Of a stretch of DNA of 64,000 bases, positions 32,748 to 40,693 are shown piece after piece. Source of the stretch: Methanoprimaticola sp047501175 (GTDB taxonomy: Archaea > Thermoplasmatota > Thermoplasmata > Methanomassiliicoccales > Methanomethylophilaceae); the NCBI RefSeq assembly GCF_047501175.1, contig NZ_JBEQWH010000004.1, positions 62,001 to 126,000 of the forward strand, given 5' to 3'. Under the pieces are notes generated by a model. The model was not told the DNA's origin and did not search any database. It saw only the letters and a program-made list of their open reading frames with translations. Both the position numbers and the translations under genes were made by a program. Positions within the stretch are counted from its first letter, which is position 1. The number at the start of each line of letters is the position of its first letter.

Positions 32748-34352
32748 TCATCCGTGCCTGAACACGCGGCATCCGGTGAAGACCATCGCCATGCCGTGCT
32801 CGTTGGCCGAATCGATGACCTCCTGGTCCCTTATGCTTCCTCCGGGCTGTATGATGGCGGTCACTCCGGCCTTGGCGGCCTCGTCGACCCCATCCCTGAA
32901 CGGGAAGAACGCATCGGAGGCCATGACGCAGCCCTCGGTGGGCTCGTTGGCCTTCATCGTGGCGATCTTTGCGGAGTCCACGCGGCTCATCTGCCCTGCC
33001 CCGATACCGACGGCGCGCTCGCCCCTCACGTACACGACGGCATTGGATGTCACGTGCTTCGCGAGCTTCCATGCGAACAGGAGCGAGTGGATCTCGTCCT
33101 CCGTCGGCGCACGCTCGGTGACGACCTTGAGGTTCTTGGGGTCTATGGGAACGTCCTCGTCGGTCTGGACGAGCATTCCGCCCTGGACCTTCTTGACCTT
33201 CATCTCCCTGACCCTATTGGAGGGTCCGATGGGGCAGTTGGTCCTCAGGAGACGGATGTTCTTCTTGACCTCCATGATCTCCACGGCGCCTTCCTCGTAG
33301 TCGGGGCAGATGACCGCCTCGACGAAGTGCTGGGATATCTCCGTCGCGGTGGCGACGGTGCACGGCCTGTTGAGGCAGATGACGCATCCGAACGCGGATA
33401 GCGGGTCCACGTTGTACGCGGTCAGGAAAGCCTCGTCGATGGTGTCGGCGGACGCGAGACCGCAGGGGTTGGTGTGCTTCATGACGACCGCGGTGGGCCT
33501 CTCGAAGTCCATGCAGATGTCCATGGCCTTGTCCAGGTCCAGGATGTTGTTGTAGGACAGCTGCTTCCCGTGCTGGAGGAGCTCCGCACGAGCGACGGTG
33601 ACGCCGGGGGTGAACGGGTCCCTGTAGAACGCGGCCTTCTGGTTGGGGTTCTCCCCGTACCTGAGGTCCTCGACCTTCTCGGAGGGGATGGGGAACGAAT
33701 CGGGGAATCCGTCGACGAAGCGCTCGCTCATCTGGGCGGCGATCATGCTGTCATAGTTGGCGGTGAGTACGAACGCCTCCGCCATGAGCCTCTGGTGCGT
33801 CTCCAGGGAGAGCTCGCCGCCCTCCTGGAGCTGCCTCACGATGTCCTCGTACTGGCAGGGCTTGGTGACGACCGCGACGTCCTTGTAGTTCTTGGCGGCG
33901 GCGCGGATCATGCTGGGCCCACCGATGTCTATGTTCTCCACGATCTCATCGAAGGAGACGCCCTCCTTGAGGACGGTCTGCTTGAACGGATAGAGGTTGA
34001 TGACGACCATGTCGATGGTCTGGATGCCCTTGTCCGCGATTGCGTCCATGTGCTCCTTGACGTCCCTGCGAGCGAGGATGCCCGCATGGATCTTCGGATG
34101 GAGGGTCTTCACGCGCCCCTCGAGCATCTCGGGGAATCCGGTGACCTCGGACACCTCCGTGACGGGGATCCCCGCCTCTTTCAGGACCTTGAACGTGCCA
34201 CCCGTGGAGATCAGCTCCACGCCCATAGAAGACAGCGCCTTCGCAAAATCGACGATTCCGGTCTTGTCGGAGACGCTCATGATTGCTCTTTTGATCTTGG
34301 CCAAAGTATACCCCCTCTCGCGAGGTGCATACCCATGTATGCGTGCCATCAA
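32748..34352 (-). CDS. purH: Bifunctional AICAR transformylase / IMP cyclohydrolase
   Basis: Catalyses the last two steps of IMP synthesis. The N-terminal ~200 residues form the MGS-like cyclohydrolase: KRAIMSVSDKTGIVDFAKAL, STGGTFKVLKEAG, EMLEGRVKTLHPKIHAGIL and VVINLYPF. The C-terminal transformylase has LRYGENPNQKAAFY, GKQLSYNNILDLDKA and the catalytic Lys-His in VVMKHTNPCGLA, and ends with the IIQPGGSIRDQEVI region. The start is uncertain: ATG 34352 or 34349 (about 20 bp after TTTAACTA), or a TTG before AKIKRAIM that has a GAGAGGGGG ahead of it. A complete PurH is unusual in an archaeon that also has purP. Confidence 0.94.
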   Translation of the reverse strand: MMARIHGYAPRERGYTLAKIKRAIMSVSDKTGIVDFAKALSSMGVELISTGGTFKVLKEAGIPVTEVSEVTGFPEMLEGRVKTLHPKIHAGILARRDVKEHMDAIADKGIQTIDMVVINLYPFKQTVLKEGVSFDEIVENIDIGGPSMIRAAAKNYKDVAVVTKPCQYEDIVRQLQEGGELSLETHQRLMAEAFVLTANYDSMIAAQMSERFVDGFPDSFPIPSEKVEDLRYGENPNQKAAFYRDPFTPGVTVARAELLQHGKQLSYNNILDLDKAMDICMDFERPTAVVMKHTNPCGLASADTIDEAFLTAYNVDPLSAFGCVICLNRPCTVATATEISQHFVEAVICPDYEEGAVEIMEVKKNIRLLRTNCPIGPSNRVREMKVKKVQGGMLVQTDEDVPIDPKNLKVVTERAPTEDEIHSLLFAWKLAKHVTSNAVVYVRGERAVGIGAGQMSRVDSAKIATMKANEPTEGCVMASDAFFPFRDGVDEAAKAGVTAIIQPGGSIRDQEVIDSANEHGMAMVFTGCRVFRHG

Positions 34353-34718
34353 TCCGATGCCTCTAGTTAAATTATCCCTGGTTCCGCTGTGATATTCGTT
34401 GATATTCTACGGAAATCGTAGCAGGTTTCAGACGTGTGCATTCCCCGGCACAGGACCCTATGCTGTTGACATGCGCGCCAGATAATGCCATCCTGAACGA
34501 CCTGTTCCAAACCCGGTCTGTTCTCTGCCAATTTAGGCTATTGATTAAATAAAATGAAATGCTATATCGTAACATCCTGATAAGGCCCGCAAGTTTGGTT
34601 GCCATCGGGTGGCCATCACGGCTTGCGGGCAACGGATGCTCTCGAGGGGATCCCCGACATGCGGATCGGACGGTGACGAACGCGTGTGATAAATCCAAGG
34701 GTGCCCTTACGGTGGACG
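34353..34718. other. Divergent intergenic region with long inverted repeat
   Basis: No ORF is supported. It contains candidate TATA boxes for purH (-) near 34366-34376 and for the methyltransferase gene near 34687-34695. A 46-base hairpin has outer arms GCCCGCAAG (34585-34593) and CTTGCGGGC (34622-34630), with an inner GCCA/TGGC pairing at 34601-34613. A TATA-like CTATATCG at 34562-34569 lies about 25 bp before the hairpin. Confidence 0.45.
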
Positions 34719-35312
34719 ATGAGAAAGAGGGAGCTAGAGATGCGCCTCCAGTCGGTGCTTCCGTTCAGCGATCCGGACGCCTCGATGGAACAGTACATGA
34801 CCCCGGCGGTCATGGCCGCGGACATACTGTTCGAGGCGTACCGCAACGGCGACATCGAGGGGTTGAAGGTCATGGACCTCGGATGCGGCACGGGGATGCT
34901 CTCGATAGGCGCCTGGCTCATGGATGCGGGGATGGTCGTCGGATACGATGTGTCCGAGAAGGCGCTGGCCATCGCACGGGTCAACGCGGAGGCGCAGGGC
35001 GCGGACATCTCGTTCAACCTGTCGGACATACGCGACGTCGACGAGGGCGCCGACACCGTGGTCATGAACCCCCCGTTCGGATGTCAGAAAGGCCACGCGG
35101 ACCGCCCCTTCCTCGAGAAGGCCCTGACGCTGTCGGACTGTGTCTACTCCATACACATGGCCAACACCCTCGGCTTCGTGGAGGACTTCTGCAACAAGCA
35201 CGGAAGGTCCGTGTTCTGGCATAGAACCTATAAGTACGAAATCCCGCATCTATTCTCGTTCCATACCAAGATGAAACAGACCGTCGAAGTCGTGGCGGTC
35301 GGCATCAGGTGA
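34719..35312 (+). CDS. METTL5-like N6-adenine RNA methyltransferase
   Basis: SAM-dependent methyltransferase of 197 residues. The SAM loop is VMDLGCGTGMLSIGA (residues ~52-66) and the catalytic motif is VMNPPFGCQKGHADRPFL near residue 115. NPPF is typical of exocyclic amino N6 methylation. The early FSDPDASMEQYMTPAVMAADILF helix matches the METTL5-like archaeal family, which modifies rRNA. It begins at an ATG with a TATA-like TGATAAATC about 28 bp upstream, so it is probably leaderless. csl4 follows 6 bp later. Confidence 0.82.
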   Translation: MRKRELEMRLQSVLPFSDPDASMEQYMTPAVMAADILFEAYRNGDIEGLKVMDLGCGTGMLSIGAWLMDAGMVVGYDVSEKALAIARVNAEAQGADISFNLSDIRDVDEGADTVVMNPPFGCQKGHADRPFLEKALTLSDCVYSIHMANTLGFVEDFCNKHGRSVFWHRTYKYEIPHLFSFHTKMKQTVEVVAVGIR

Positions 35313-35318
35313 TTCCCA

Positions 35319-35888
35319 ATGACTTCATCGATATTCGTTATGCCCGGCGACGAGGTCGCCATAGAGGAGGAGTATGCCGCAGGCGAGGGGACTTTTGCCG
35401 AGAACGGCACCGTCTACGCGTCCCAGGTCGGATACCTGACCCTGGACGACAACGACTGCACCGCATCCGTGCAGTCCCCCAACCCCCCCAACATCCTGAA
35501 GAAAGGGGATGTCGTGTACGCTGTGGTGGCCGACATCAGGAAGACCATGGCCACCGCGGACGTCATCGCCAAGGAAGGGTCCGACAAGACCGTCGGCGGG
35601 GAGACGTATGCGACCATACACGTCTCCAAGATATCCCCCAAGTACACCGACGACGTGGACAGGGAGCTCCGCAAGGGAGACTTCATACGCGCGGTCGTCA
35701 CCGAGACCAAGCCCTCGCTCCAGCTGACCACCAAGGACCAGCACCTCGGATGCATCAGGGCGCTGTGCTCGAAGTGCAAGACCGAGATGGTCGTCTCCAA
35801 GAACGGCGACGGGCTGTTCTGCCCCGAGTGCAGGTACGCCATGCCCAGGAAGCTGGCGGACGACTACGGCGACGTGAAGCTCCAATGA
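35319..35888 (+). CDS. csl4: Exosome RNA-binding subunit Csl4
   Basis: RNA-binding cap subunit of the archaeal exosome. The 189-residue protein has an N-terminal domain beginning FVMPGDEVAIEEEYAAGEGTF, a central S1 domain (KKGDVVYAVVADIRKTMATADV ... LRKGDFIRAVVTETKPSLQLTTKDQHLG) and a C-terminal zinc ribbon (CSKCKTEMV ... CPECRYAMPR). This is the standard Csl4 order. Its stop overlaps the thiI-like ATG by 4 bp. The operon links RNA methylation, RNA decay and tRNA thiolation. Confidence 0.93.
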   Translation: MTSSIFVMPGDEVAIEEEYAAGEGTFAENGTVYASQVGYLTLDDNDCTASVQSPNPPNILKKGDVVYAVVADIRKTMATADVIAKEGSDKTVGGETYATIHVSKISPKYTDDVDRELRKGDFIRAVVTETKPSLQLTTKDQHLGCIRALCSKCKTEMVVSKNGDGLFCPECRYAMPRKLADDYGDVKLQ

Positions 35889-36511
35889 AGCTGATCGCAC
35901 TGCTGTCCGGCGGGATAGACTCCCCCGTTGCGGCGTATCGCATGTGCCAGGCAGGCGCGGAGGTGGTCCTTCTCCACATGGACAACACGCCCTATTCCGA
36001 CGAGGTCCAGAGGAAGGACGTCATGGAGATAGCCAGGATCCTTCGTGAAGCGACCGGGCAGGAGCTGCCCCTCTGGTTCGCCCCCCATGGGGACTCGCAG
36101 ACCGCCATACACGACAGGTGCGATTACAACTACCAGTGCGTCATGTGCAAACGCGTCATGCAGAGGACCGCGAGGGAGCTCGGGAAGAAACTGGGCTGCT
36201 CCGGGATCGTCATGGGAGACTCCCTCGGACAGGTGGCGTCCCAGACGCTCAGGAACATCCGCTCCGAGAACATAGGCCTGGACTTCCCCGTGGCCAGACC
36301 CCTGATCGGGTATGACAAGATCGAGATCGAGGCCATAGCGAAGGAGATCGAGACGTACGATGTCTCGATCCGCCCCGGCCACGGCTGTTCAATCGTCCCC
36401 GTGAGGCCCATAACGGAGGCCAAGCCGGAGAAGGTCGTCTCCATGTCGGAGACGGTGGACATCGACGCTCTCGCGAGAGCCTCCGCCGACGCCGCCTATC
36501 TGGTTCAGTAA
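35885..36511 (+). CDS. ThiI-type PP-loop sulfurtransferase, catalytic domain only
   Basis: A 208-residue stand-alone AANH/PP-loop enzyme. LIALLSGGIDSPVAAYRM is the ATP pyrophosphatase loop. CDYNYQCVMCKRVMQ and GHGCSIVPVRP place cysteines as in ThiI, where two cysteines handle the sulfur. It lacks the N-terminal NFLD and THUMP domains that bind tRNA, so it may rely on a partner. Likely role: 4-thiouridine-8 synthesis in tRNA or thiamine thiazole sulfur transfer. The ATG overlaps csl4 (ATGA). The convergent small gene overlaps its last 7 bp. Confidence 0.82.
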   Translation: MKLIALLSGGIDSPVAAYRMCQAGAEVVLLHMDNTPYSDEVQRKDVMEIARILREATGQELPLWFAPHGDSQTAIHDRCDYNYQCVMCKRVMQRTARELGKKLGCSGIVMGDSLGQVASQTLRNIRSENIGLDFPVARPLIGYDKIEIEAIAKEIETYDVSIRPGHGCSIVPVRPITEAKPEKVVSMSETVDIDALARASADAAYLVQ

Positions 36512-36774
36512 CGGCGTCTGACGTAGAATGCAGGACAGGCGTCTATCTCGTCGCTGTCGTACAGCATGTCCATGGTCACACGGCCTATGTACGGTGCCTG
36601 GACGCGGGATATGTAGAGCGTGTTATCGCCTACAGGAATCTTTATGTCCGACTGTTTCGGCCCTTTTATCGTGATCGGAACGAGCGCGGGTCCGGCGCAC
36701 GCGGTGCAGACCCTGTAATCACGTCCCTGGGATGTGATCATCTGCCTGACATCCTCGTCGACCTGAATTTCCAT
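36505..36774 (-). CDS. Small conserved-looking protein of unknown function
   Basis: An 89-residue protein beginning MEIQVDEDVRQMITSQGRDYRVCTACAGPALVPITIKGPK. It has one CxxC (CTAC) and a second half of predicted beta strands (IKIPVGDNTLYISRVQAP). I choose the ATG at 36774 because TTATAAT at 36798-36804 lies about 27 bp upstream. An ATG at 36795 is also in frame but sits too near that box for a leaderless start. The TATA box lies at the very end of the ATPase gene. No family is recognised. Confidence 0.6.
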   Translation of the reverse strand: MEIQVDEDVRQMITSQGRDYRVCTACAGPALVPITIKGPKQSDIKIPVGDNTLYISRVQAPYIGRVTMDMLYDSDEIDACPAFYVRRRY

Positions 36775-36797
36775 GAGCGACGGATTCTGAGTCATCG

Positions 36798-38033
36798 TTA
36801 TAATGGTTGAGGTCGGAATCGACGGTCCGTCGGATCGTCCAGGAGCCAATCCACGATGTTCCTATGGTTCAATCCGTTACCGAGAGGCCTGACGAACGGG
36901 TCGAGGGAGAGGATCGTCTTCGGGAAGTTGTCCCCCATCTCCAGGAGAGAGCGGGTCTCGCGTTCGTACGTCTCCTCCGACAGCATCGTCTGCGTGACCT
37001 GGAAGTACTCCACGCTGCCATCCCTCCATGCGGTGAAATCCACCTCGCGATCCCTGTAGCATCCTATGTCCACCCTATAGCCCCTCCGCTTCAGCTCCAG
37101 ATACACTAGGTTCTCGATCTGGCGGCTCAGATCATCACCAGCGGCGGACCCCAGGACGGTGTTCCTGATGCCCGTGTCAGTGACGTAGTACTTCTCCTGG
37201 GTCTTCATGAGCCTCTTGCCACGGATGTCGTAACGGTACACCTTGTGTATCAGGAACGCATCCTCCAGTCCCCTGAGGTATCTCCTGACCGTGGCAGTGG
37301 ATGTCCCCGTCGCCTTCGATATGCTGTTGCTGCTGGTGGTGTTCCCTATGTTGGACATCACGAACCGGACTATGCTCTCGAAGCGTACCTGGTCCTTCAC
37401 GTTGAGATGCGTCTGGAGGTCCTTGTTCACAACGGTGGAATACACCCCGAACAGGAGATCGGTCGTATATTCCGAATCACGGTCCAGATCAACCATCGGA
37501 AGGGAACCCGTCCAGATGTACTGGATCAGCCTCCCGTAACGGTCCGTGTCCTCGTCCGCCGGATTCAGTTCGAGGAACTCGCGGAAGGAGAGCGGGAGCA
37601 TCGGGACCTCCACATAACGTCCGGACAGGTATGTCGACAAGTCAGAGGAGAGCAGGTATGCATTGGAGCCTGTGATGTATATGTCCACGTCCCTGTCCAC
37701 AAGGAGCGCATTGATCGAGCGTTCCCAGCCTCTCACGGCCTGGATCTCGTCCAGAAGGACATACGTCCTTCCGACCCGAGGGATGATATCGGAGAGCCAG
37801 CTGTCCAGGTCATCGCTGTCTTCGATGCTCCTGAATGCTGCGGACTCGAAGTTCGCGTAGACGATGTTCTCGTCCGGAACACCATCATTGTGAAGGACGT
37901 CCATATACTGCCTCATAAGGGTCGACTTACCGCAACGGCGCATACCGGTCACAATCTTCACCACATCGGTATCGTCCCTGCCCATGGCCAGCCTTCTGAG
38001 ATAGCCCCTGCGTATGACCTCCCTTCTCTCCAT
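36798..38033 (-). CDS. DUF4143-type AAA ATPase 1 (degenerate nuclease motif)
   Basis: A 411-residue ATPase. Walker A is GMRRCGKST (30-38) and Walker B is YVLLDEIQAV (91-100), with a sensor-like ITGSNAYLLS and the LSFREFLEL motif typical of AAA_14/DUF4143 proteins. A winged-helix-like segment follows (residues ~225-260, SISKATGTSTATVRRYLRGLEDAFLI). The C-terminal restriction-like region reads REVDFTAWRDGSVEYFQVTQ (329-348). It keeps the Asp but lacks the E-x-K seen in the other three copies in this window. Function is unknown. The promoter carries two TTGTAA-N6-TTACAA dyads. Confidence 0.85.
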   Translation of the reverse strand: MERREVIRRGYLRRLAMGRDDTDVVKIVTGMRRCGKSTLMRQYMDVLHNDGVPDENIVYANFESAAFRSIEDSDDLDSWLSDIIPRVGRTYVLLDEIQAVRGWERSINALLVDRDVDIYITGSNAYLLSSDLSTYLSGRYVEVPMLPLSFREFLELNPADEDTDRYGRLIQYIWTGSLPMVDLDRDSEYTTDLLFGVYSTVVNKDLQTHLNVKDQVRFESIVRFVMSNIGNTTSSNSISKATGTSTATVRRYLRGLEDAFLIHKVYRYDIRGKRLMKTQEKYYVTDTGIRNTVLGSAAGDDLSRQIENLVYLELKRRGYRVDIGCYRDREVDFTAWRDGSVEYFQVTQTMLSEETYERETRSLLEMGDNFPKTILSLDPFVRPLGNGLNHRNIVDWLLDDPTDRRFRPQPL

Positions 38034-38052
38034 GACCCCTAAATAGAATGAA

Positions 38053-38129
38053 GATATAAAATTGTAAGTTAACTTACAAAACTTTTAGAAATCAATAGTT
38101 TTGTAAGTTTGATTACAAAATATTTACAA
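38053..38129 (-). promoter_or_regulatory. Promoter of ATPase 1 with two TTGTAA-N6-TTACAA dyads
   Basis: A TATA-like TTTTATAT lies at 38054-38061 (minus strand), about 25 bp before the ATG. It abuts a perfect 18-bp palindrome at 38062-38079 (TTGTAA-GTTAAC-TTACAA). A second TTGTAA-N6-TTACAA lies at 38101-38118, centre 39 bp away. A further half-site TTACAA is at 38124-38129. This arrangement suits a repressor binding as dimers. Confidence 0.7.
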
Positions 38130-38404
38130 ATTCTCACATATCTCGTCGTATGCGACATGATTCCAGCGTTTGAATCGAACATGCTTCAATGACGATTACT
38201 CAAAGACGGCATCCATCCTGGCGATATTCACTGCCATCATAGTTGCGCTTTCCGGAGGCATGGACATGCTGAGAGGATGCGCCCACCGGTATCGGACAGA
38301 ATGAGATGCGGAATCTGGCTCATGGTGATCCTGTACGAAATGATACCGTTCAACACGGTAACGTTCCTGATGCATATGGTGTTCTGGACAATACACAGAA
38401 TGCG
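38130..38404. other. Intergenic, possible decayed coding remnant
   Basis: No intact gene. The + strand from ~38166 to 38300 reads a membrane-helix-like ILAIFTAIIVALSGGMDMLRG before a stop, without a usable start, so it may be a relic. The rest shows nothing. Confidence 0.25.
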
Positions 38405-40297
38405 TTATTCGGAAAACGAAACAGATCGGCCGGATCGCTCCGCGATATCGAAGAACGCCCTGACCGCCGCAGGGATGTCGTAGCACAGCATCGCACCCAG
38501 CCTCAGGTTGGACACCCTGCGGTCCAGGAGAACCGCCACCCCGCGGTCGGTCTCCGAACGTATGAGGCGCCCTATCGACTGCCTCATCTTCCTCGTGGCG
38601 GGGATGGTCGCGACGTACGCCCTCCCGTCCCCGAACCTCATGTCGTAGTAGCGGGTCATCGCCCTCAGCTTCGCGGTGGGCTTCGGATACGGGATCCCGA
38701 TGAGGACAGCCATCTCGAGGGCCTTGTCGGGGAAGTCCAGCCCCTCGGATATCCTCCCGCCGGTGACGCAGAACAGGACGCTGCCCTCGGACGTCTTGAA
38801 ACGGTCGAAGGTCTCCATGAGCTCGCTCTGGGGCATGTCCCTGCGCTCGTGGTAGACATCGCGTCCCAGACGGGACTCCAGGCCGTCACCTATCATCCGG
38901 TCCATCACGTCGAACGACGGGAAGAATACCGCCGTGTTCACCCTGACGGCGTTCACCGAGTCGCATACCAGTGACATTAGGCTCCGGTAATTCTCCTCCA
39001 GGAACCTCTCCTCGTACCTCATGGACACCCTGTCCGAGTAAAGCGTGAGGAGGTTGTCCGGCGGGAACCCGCCGTCGAAGTGCCTCGGGACCGCCCTCTC
39101 CAGGCCGAGCTCCTTGACGAACGCGTCGATCGGGTCGAGCGTCCCGGACATGAGGACGGACGAATAGCACTCGTTCAGCGGCGTCGCGGCCGGTGCGGGA
39201 TCCATGCAGTACGACTGGAAGCACGGGTTGTCGCCCCCGAGTACAAGGGACACCGAGCAGTTCTCCGACCCGGAGCTCCACAGCTCCAGGAACCTTCCCA
39301 TGGAGCCTATGTACGAGCGGGGGAGCTTCCTCCTCTGCTTCCTCCTCTCCTCTATGATGTCGCCCAGGTCCTGAAGGCCCCTGGCCATCCTGTCGATGGC
39401 CACGGACGTCACCCCCAGGCGGGACATCAGCTCCTCCTCCACGAAGTGCGGGGGGAGGATGCCGTCATCGTCGATCAGGTACTCCTTCACGGCGTATGTC
39501 AGGACCTCCTTCAGGACGGCGGATATGTCGGTGACCGTGAGGCCCTCGTGTATCTCGTGGTCGCCCTGCTCCTTGGCCTCCCTGTCCACGAGCTCCATCG
39601 CCCTGAGCGAGTACTCGTAGGTCTGGGTGTCGCGGAGGTAGTCGGACAGGTTGTGGGCCTCGTCCGCGATGAGGATCATCCTGTCCCTCGTGATGCCGAG
39701 CCACTCCTCCATCCTGGAGAGTATCGGGGGGATGAACGCGAACGGGTACGAGGCGGCTATGACGTCCGCATGGGGGAGGAGCTGCTTCATCAGCTCGTAG
39801 GGGCAGACGGTCGCCTCCTCGCATATCTCCGCGAAGGACGCGGGGTCCGGATGATCCCTCAGGACGGAGAGCCAGTGCTCCTTGTCGGCGCCCTCCAGGT
39901 TGGCGTAGTACGGACAGTGGCACCCGGTCTCGGTCTTCCTCTTGAACTCCGAACAGAGCTTGGAGATCTCCTCCGGGGTGCCGGACCTGAGGTCAGGGTC
40001 GTCGCGCATCATCGGGCACGATGACGCGGACCTGCCCTGGAGGGCTATGCAGATCACGTCGCCTATCGCCCCGCACTCGCGGATGACCTGGGCCTGCTGG
40101 GACTTGGTCCTCGTGAGGTAGAGTATCCTGAGGTCCCTCGCCCTGGCCGTTGGGATCGTCCCCGCCAGGGCGGATATGGTTTTGCCCATCCCGGTGCCCG
40201 CCTCGACGACGGGGCACATCCCGTCCGCAGTGGCATCCGACATGAAGGAGACGAGCTCCCTCTGCCCGGGACGGTACTCGTACGGGAATACGTCCAT
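38405..40297 (-). CDS. xpd: XPD/Rad3-family DNA helicase
   Basis: 5'-3' superfamily 2 helicase for DNA repair, 630 residues. Walker A is AGTGMGKT (33-40) and the DEAH box is ADEAHN (211-216). Cysteines placed as in the XPD iron-sulfur domain occur between them: Cys94 (SSCP), Cys115 (KLCSEF), Cys126/128 (GCHCPYY) and Cys165 (TVCPYE). The C-terminal motor has MSGTLDP, VFFPSFDVMDRM, FCVTGGRISEGLDFP and RQSIGRLIRSETDRG (motif VI). The ATG overlaps the stop of the upstream small gene (TGATG). It ends in TAA. Confidence 0.92.
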   Translation of the reverse strand: MDVFPYEYRPGQRELVSFMSDATADGMCPVVEAGTGMGKTISALAGTIPTARARDLRILYLTRTKSQQAQVIRECGAIGDVICIALQGRSASSCPMMRDDPDLRSGTPEEISKLCSEFKRKTETGCHCPYYANLEGADKEHWLSVLRDHPDPASFAEICEEATVCPYELMKQLLPHADVIAASYPFAFIPPILSRMEEWLGITRDRMILIADEAHNLSDYLRDTQTYEYSLRAMELVDREAKEQGDHEIHEGLTVTDISAVLKEVLTYAVKEYLIDDDGILPPHFVEEELMSRLGVTSVAIDRMARGLQDLGDIIEERRKQRRKLPRSYIGSMGRFLELWSSGSENCSVSLVLGGDNPCFQSYCMDPAPAATPLNECYSSVLMSGTLDPIDAFVKELGLERAVPRHFDGGFPPDNLLTLYSDRVSMRYEERFLEENYRSLMSLVCDSVNAVRVNTAVFFPSFDVMDRMIGDGLESRLGRDVYHERRDMPQSELMETFDRFKTSEGSVLFCVTGGRISEGLDFPDKALEMAVLIGIPYPKPTAKLRAMTRYYDMRFGDGRAYVATIPATRKMRQSIGRLIRSETDRGVAVLLDRRVSNLRLGAMLCYDIPAAVRAFFDIAERSGRSVSFSE

Positions 40298-40689
40298 CAG
40301 TTCTCTGATCCGCGCTGCCAGATGTCATCGGGCAGCTCGTCGTAGTTGAACTCGGCGGTGGTGACCGCCTCGGCCGTCCTCGGGCCCTGGAGCAGGAGCT
40401 CATTGATCCTCTCCCTGCGGAACAGCCAGTAGTGGATCCTCCACTCCCTCCCGTCGTACAGGGTGGTCTCCTCCCTCTCGGTGGTCAGGATGCCGGCGTC
40501 CTCCAGCATGTAGAACGCGTCCCTGTCCTCGGGCTCCAGGATGTTGTCGATGATCCTGTCCGCGTACCCGAAGAAGTTCAGGACCCTGTGGGCGAGGTCG
40601 TACGCCTCCTCCTCCTCCATCGCGCGGGAGCTGCTGTCGATGCTGTTCTTTATCGCCATCGTCAGGTTGTGGATGGTGATCACCGTCAT
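40297..40689 (-). CDS. Small acidic protein, Thermoplasmata-type unknown (DUF6015-like?)
   Basis: A 130-residue protein with EEEEAYDLAHRVLNFFGYADRIIDNILEPEDRDAFYMLEDAGILTTEREETTLYDGREWRIHYW. The compact central block looks strongly conserved and I tentatively relate it to a Thermoplasmata domain of unknown function. It appears to be a winged-helix-like fold (LEDAGILTTEREE...WRIHYW), so DNA binding is possible. It is coupled by overlapping codons to xpd and lies 4 bp after serA. The name DUF6015 is from memory and uncertain. Confidence 0.6.
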   Translation of the reverse strand: MTVITIHNLTMAIKNSIDSSSRAMEEEEAYDLAHRVLNFFGYADRIIDNILEPEDRDAFYMLEDAGILTTEREETTLYDGREWRIHYWLFRRERINELLLQGPRTAEAVTTAEFNYDELPDDIWQRGSEN

Positions 40690-40693
40690 GGTA

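Noticed and set aside
38277..38483. 68-codon + strand ORF (MRPPVSDRMRCGIWLMV...)
   Set aside because: It overlaps the end of xpd, has no start signal and no recognisable domain.
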